Part shown: positions 59,405 through 64,000 of the stretch, in pieces
How positions within the stretch are numbered: position 1 is the first letter of the stretch
How the letters are laid out: each line of letters begins with the position of its first letter
Translations under genes and position numbers: made by a program
NCBI GenBank assembly: GCA_024349245.1
Contig: JALDNG010000020.1
Span: 21,307,501-21,371,500 of the forward strand
Direction of reading: 5' to 3'
Length of the DNA stretch: 64,000 nt
Source of the DNA: Neodontobutis hainanensis
Lineage: Eukaryota; Chordata; Actinopteri; Gobiiformes; Odontobutidae
Notes under the pieces: model-generated
What the model was told of the DNA's origin: nothing
What the model saw: only the letters and a program-made list of their open reading frames with translations
Database searches by the model: none

Positions 59405-60590
59405 TTTCCCCTGTATACCAACACTTTCACATTGTGTAGAGCTCCATAAGTAAACCATTCTCATTAAAGTTTATACTCAAGCTTCACTGCTGCTGTGGCT
59501 GATAGATGTCGCACACTGTAAGGAAAACTACTGGATTGTGTATAACAAGTGTTTTGCATTATTTACATAATTTTATAATAACATGTGTACATTTGTAACT
59601 AGGTAAAGCTTTGCATATTTTATATCTGCATAAATCTGTCATTATCACAATATGCTTTAGAATAATTTAAGGCAAATCAGCATTGTTTATAATATAATTC
59701 CAGCAGAAATAGAAATAGTCCATAAACATAAGATACACAAGTCATAGTTTTGTAAAATAGAGGGAGATTTGTCTAAAGCAAAGACATATGCATCATGAGA
59801 GGATTCGTCTTTATAAAATCCAAAAGGTCTTCCTTCTCTGCAAATTCACCTGAGGACACAGAGGGTAACAGAGTGAGTTTATGCTCATACAGGGAGGATT
59901 ATTTCTAATTCTGAGGACATCTGGAGACATGCTGCAGTATAATGAGCACAAACACAACATGATTGGCTCACACGGCTGTTTCCCTGTTTCCTGTTTTTAT
60001 GTGACAAATCCTCTAACACAGAATTAAATAGTGTTTAGATTATTGTATCTGAGTGTTCAGCTGCTGTTTAGCTTGTAGCTACAAAGCTGCAACAACTGTT
60101 TCTGCACACTGCTGATGAATGATCAGTTTATAATGACATCAACTTCCGTCTATTGACCACAGACTTATTTTACTGATAATACAAAGCTTATATGTGGCAG
60201 AGTTATTTTAATATATTAAAAATAATGCTGAGATCACATATCCTCTCTTTTTTTCTCTTTTCTTTTTACACTTTTTCTGTCAAAAAGCTGCTAAACAAGT
60301 GAATGTCATATCTAATCCTATATTTAGGAAATACACCTGGTGCATAACTTTGGAGCTTTCATATGCACCAATGACTGTAGAAGGGCTGGACATAAGGAAT
60401 GTGACGTCACCCATAGCGTTACGAACCTTGAAAATGAAGCCATTTCAGCCATTTTTAGCCGTTATGGGGGTTGCCATGTTGATTTTATGGAGCCAGAAGT
60501 CCCAATTTGGGCATATGAGCTAGGTTTGAGTGCGCGTTAGCATGGTAACCAGCGAGCCAATCAGAGCCGGGCTTGTTGAAAGTTCAAAAT
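59405..60590. other. No gene recognised; possible upstream region of the SGNH gene
   Basis: Mostly AT-rich. 60390-60570 is different: GACGTCACCC, GGGTTGCCATGTTGATTTTA and CAGCGAGCCAATCAGAGC (a CCAAT box). It may be a promoter or a transposon end for the gene at 61036. Confidence 0.35.
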
Positions 60591-61035
60591 CTTGCAGATA
60601 GCGGCAAAGCCATTGACGGTGCATTTTTGACTGCTGGCTAACTTGAGGTAAATGTTATATTTATTTGTAATAATTTTTTTATTTTATTAATTTCACTCAT
60701 AAGACCTATATTGACAACTATCTATAGACTACTTGATTTTAATCAGCATATAGTATTTAAAGTATATTTTTTAAGGTACTAAAAAGATTATTGTTACCTT
60801 CATGCGAACATATGCCATTAGTAAATTTTAACCAGAACAGTGTTTAATTTTTTTATTGCTAAATCTCATTTTAATTCTAATGGCATTTTTACTTACCTTT
60901 CTTATATTTAGTTTTGTATATAATATATTGGTAAAACCAAACAAAGTGTATTATTAAGTAAGCATTATCTAATTTAATGATTATATCTTCCTTTCAGGTC
61001 ACTATTTACCCTCCCCAAAAAGATTAACCTCAAAA

Positions 61036-61663
61036 AATGTCTGCCACATCCAAAAGTGTAAGTAATAGCCTTTATTTATATTTAAAGCACAGTGGAAAAA
61101 CATTCTGTAAGGTTATTTATGACAATAACTACATTTTGATTTGTCTAAATTATGACAAATTTCTGTTATATTGTCTATCTAGCCGTTTGGATAATTGGTG
61201 ACAGCTACGTACGGCCTGGGGCAGAGGCTGTATCAGAGACCTTGGGGAAGAACCTGGCACTTGAGGGTGTTACCATCCATTGGTTCGGCTGGGGGGGTCT
61301 GAAGTGGAAGAGACTCATGGGATTTTATCACCAGTGCCGAAGAGGAAGAGCAGCCCCGGATGTACTCCTCATCCACTGCGGCGGAAACAAACTGGTAGAG
61401 GTGAAGAGTGTCATCCTTGTTGCAGCCATGAAGGAGGACCTGCACCAACTCCACCTGCAGAATCTCTCAATGACAATTATCTTCTCGGGACTCACCCAGA
61501 GATGCAGGTGGAGGGCTGGTGCAAATTCAGGGAAATTGGACAAGTCACGCAAATTTATAAACAGTGTTACGTCTGACTATATGGTGAATATGGACACTTT
61601 TGTTCACCACCGTCATACCGCACCCACTGAATTTAAAAAAAAATATTTTTTTAAACATTAAAT
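61036..61663 (+). CDS. SGNH/GDSL-type hydrolase domain protein, two coding exons
   Basis: Exon 1 starts at ATG 61036 (MSATSKS) and reaches a donor at about 61058. The next exon follows an acceptor ending in TATCTAG at 61183 and reads WIIGDSYVRPGAEAVSETLG, then GRAAPDVLLIHCGGNKLVEV and RCRWRAGANSGKLDKSRKFI. GDSY is block I with the nucleophile Ser; HCGGNK is the block III Gly-Asn. A non-coding exon may end at about 60649 (TTGAG|GTAAAT). Similar short SGNH genes are frequent in fish, often as transposon cargo. The C-terminal 25 residues come from pogo sequence, so the true end may be lost. Frame across the first intron works only with a GTAATA donor; the better GTAAGT donor gives an early stop. 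Confidence 0.5.
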
Positions 61664-63377
61664 AAGCCGCATATGTCTATAAGCCGCAGGTGCCTACCGG
61701 TACATTGAAACAAATGAACTTTACAAAGGCTTTAACGAAACACGGCTTGTAACAAAAATAAATAGGCTTTAACGAAACACGTCTTGTAACAAACATAAAC
61801 TGGCTTTAAAAAAAAAAATTTGCAGTAAACAGTAGCCTACCAAGAAAGTCATTGGTCACTATCTTCCTCCTCCTGTGCACTGAAACCACTGAAGTCATCT
61901 CCTTCGGTGTCGGAGTTGAAAAGCCTCAGAATTGCTTCATCAGATATTGGATCATCATTGACGCTCTCGTCACTTTCCGGAGGCAAATCCCCCGCTGAGC
62001 CCTCTTCAACACGCAAATGCAGTCAAGCCTTTCGAAACCCGCTGATGATAGTGGATTTTTTGACAATGCTCCACGCTGTCAGGATCCACTGGCAGACTTA
62101 ACCATAAGTTGCTCTTCTCATGCGGCCCGTTTTAGTAAAGGATTTCTCCCCACTTGTCATCCAAGCCTCCCACTGAACACGGAGCGCCACTTTAAATGCA
62201 CGATTTACACTGATGTCGAGTGGCTGCAAATACTTTGTTGTGCCTCCAGGAATCACAGCTGGAATTGAGTTTGTTCTCTTGATGGCTTCTTTCACTGAAT
62301 CTGTTATGTGGGCCCTCATGCTGTCCAAAACGAGCAATGCCTTGTTTCTGTGAAAGAATCCTCCCGGTCGCTTGCCGTAACAGTCCGTATGCCATTCATG
62401 CATTAAGCTTTCCGTCATCCATCCTTTCTTGTTGACTTTCACAACAATTCCTCTCGGGAATTTTTCTTTCGGCATTGTTGTGCGTTTAAAAATCACCATC
62501 GGTGGAAGCTTTTCTCCCAATGCCGTGCAGCTCAGAACACAGGTGAAATGCGTTTTTTCATGCCCAGTTGTTTTCAGCGTGACGGATGATTCGCCTTTCC
62601 TGTTGACAGTCCGAGTGAGAGGCAGGTCAAACAGCAGAGGAACCTCATCCATATTTATGATGTCGTGCGGGCCGATGGAATGCTCCGCTATCAGTGAATT
62701 TGCGGAAGTTTGAAACTTTTTCCTCGTAGTCGGGAGGGAGCTGCTGACACAGACTCGTCCGTACCCTGATGGACAGGCCTTTGCGTCTCATAAATTTGAG
62801 ACACCACGATGGTCCACCTCTAAAATCCTCAAAGTTCATTGCGGTGGCGATTGTTTTGGTTTCAGTCGGATCTGCACAGTTGAAACACCTTGGCCGTCTG
62901 CTCTCTGTGTGTTGACCCAGTCTTCGAGCTCATTTTCTAGTTCGGGCCATCTGCTTTTCTTCCCCCTGAAAGCTTTAGTTGTCTTTTCGCACTGAGTCAA
63001 TTCCTCACGCTGCTGTTTCCAACGTCTTATCATCGACTCATTAAGACCAAGCTCCCGTGCAGCAGCTCTGTTTCCTTTTCCAACAGCCAAATCAATCACC
63101 TTCAACTTGAAAGCTGCATCATATGCATTTCTCCATGTCTTTGCCATGATGAGGTTGAACAAAATGACTACCGTAATCAGAATGATGGAAAGTTTGAGCG
63201 TGCTCGATTTAATCTAAATAGTAAACAAACCCGTTAACCCGTTCGGCAATTTCATTGGTCTAATGAAAGCTTCATTCCGCCAAAGCGGGAAAAATCCATA
63301 TATTAGCCGCGTCGTTGTTTAAGCCGCGAGGTTCAAAGCGTGGGAAATAAGTTGTGGCTTATAGTCCGGAAATTACG
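61612..63377 (-). mobile_element. Pogo-like (Tigger) transposon, nearly full length
   Basis: The right end is ATAGTCCGGAAATTACG at 63377, the same terminus as the MITE at 11771-12309. On the left the expected terminal repeat is replaced after CCGCACCCACTGAATTT by other sequence, so that end is lost or rearranged. Both elements share the acidic C-terminal coding stretch and the AAGCCGTG-type subterminal repeats. Confidence 0.8.
62098..63162 (-). pseudogene. Pogo/Tigger-type transposase, two frameshifts
   Basis: Minus strand. 63162-62870 has the N-terminal helix-turn-helix (DAAFKLKVIDLAVGKGNRAA, LNESMIRRWKQQREEL), like CENP-B/pogo DNA-binding domains. 62839-62725 continues with GGPSWCLKFMRRKGLSIR. 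62690-62098 has the DDE_1 core: NMDEVPLLFDLP (first Asp), LLVLDSMRAHITDSV (second) and KYLQPLDISVNRAFK (third). Frame changes near 62863 and 62724, each of one base, interrupt it, so this copy should not make an active enzyme. The three acidic residues themselves are kept. Confidence 0.82.
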
Positions 63378-64000
63378 TTATTTTTAAAGGATGGAGTTCA
63401 TTTAACCCCTATGGGAAATTGAAACTTTCTAACAGCGTTGGCTGAATCTATTAAAACACAACTTCAGCAGCAGTGAAATGTTTATGTTTGACATTACATT
63501 AACTGCTGAATTTGAGTTTTAATAGGTCTAATCTATCTATATATCATTCATAGATCGATTATATATTGTTAAAATATATGCAGACAACTATTTATTCCTT
63601 GTTCAACTTTGCTCTTCCACTTCTTTGTACCCCAGTCCAGAGTATGTGAGAGGTGCGGTGTGGGGCGGAGCTAGGAGCAGAGCGGTGTGATTTTGCCCGG
63701 TGCGAGGAGCGGATTTTTTAAATGTTGGAGCGTTGTGATTTTCTCCTGCTCCGAAAACGCTCCACTATCGCTCAATTACCAATCACGAGCCAGGAGTCCC
63801 AGGACCAAACCACTGTCAGGAGATGGAAGGGGACTCAAAATGTTTCTAATCATATTTTGCATTTGTATTGTTTTATTAGTACTTTCACAAACATATATAT
63901 AAAGTATATATTATGTAATTAATTTATCACATGATTTTAATTATATTTTTAACGACCCCCTCGCGGTTTCCACCCGTACATCTCCATTATATGATGAACG
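63378..64000. other. No gene recognised
   Basis: 63640-63790 is GC-rich with repeated GGAGCG/CGCTCC-type words (GCGAGGAGCGG, CTCCGAAAACGCTCC), suggestive of a transposon end or repeat. The remainder is AT-rich. Confidence 0.35.

Overview
The window is eukaryotic and looks like a teleost fish genome. Genes are split by GT-AG introns. Interspersed repeats cover more than half of the sequence: L2-type LINEs, tRNA-derived SINEs with an L2-type tail, hAT, pogo, Tc1, P-element/THAP9 and DIRS pieces, and a possible solo LTR. Two host loci are recognisable by family. The first is SEL1L3, ten good exons on the minus strand with consistent splice phases. The second is a cluster of miR-430-type microRNA hairpins, a fish-specific family of the early embryo. 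No species is assigned.

Layout. 0.7-15.4 kb: sel1l3 on the minus strand, running right to left; its 9 kb intron is filled with nested repeats. 17-25.6 kb: LINE fragments, a 771-bp direct duplication and a LINE whose 5' region carries 41-bp tandem repeats. 25.6-29.8 kb: a complete hAT element with an 8-bp target-site duplication and a three-exon, decayed transposase gene. 31.6-35.8 kb: a short two-exon ORF, a degenerate tRNA-Lys, then 13 miR-430-like hairpins between two 162-bp direct repeats. 37.2-42 kb: a decayed P-element/THAP9-like transposase whose N-terminal part is a 30-bp minisatellite, plus a second truncated copy. 42.8-46.4 kb: an L2 split by a hAT. 46.5-50.2 kb: a HIPK-like kinase gene, missing its N-lobe, with an intronic hAT MITE. 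51.7-64 kb: hAT remnants, a Myb-like exon, an L2 with an esterase-type ORF1, Tc1 pieces with an LTR-like insertion, an SGNH-hydrolase gene and a broken pogo transposase.

The most notable item is the miR-430 cluster at 33.2-35.4 kb. Its hairpins are arranged in a repeated order of subtypes. By family knowledge these RNAs silence maternal mRNAs at the maternal-to-zygotic transition. Of the hairpins, 10 of 13 keep the AAGUGCU seed and three carry altered seeds. The short two-exon ORF and a POU-like palindrome lie about 1.6 kb upstream, so they could belong to the primary transcript and its promoter; that link is inference. Nearly all remaining ORFs are broken transposable-element genes.
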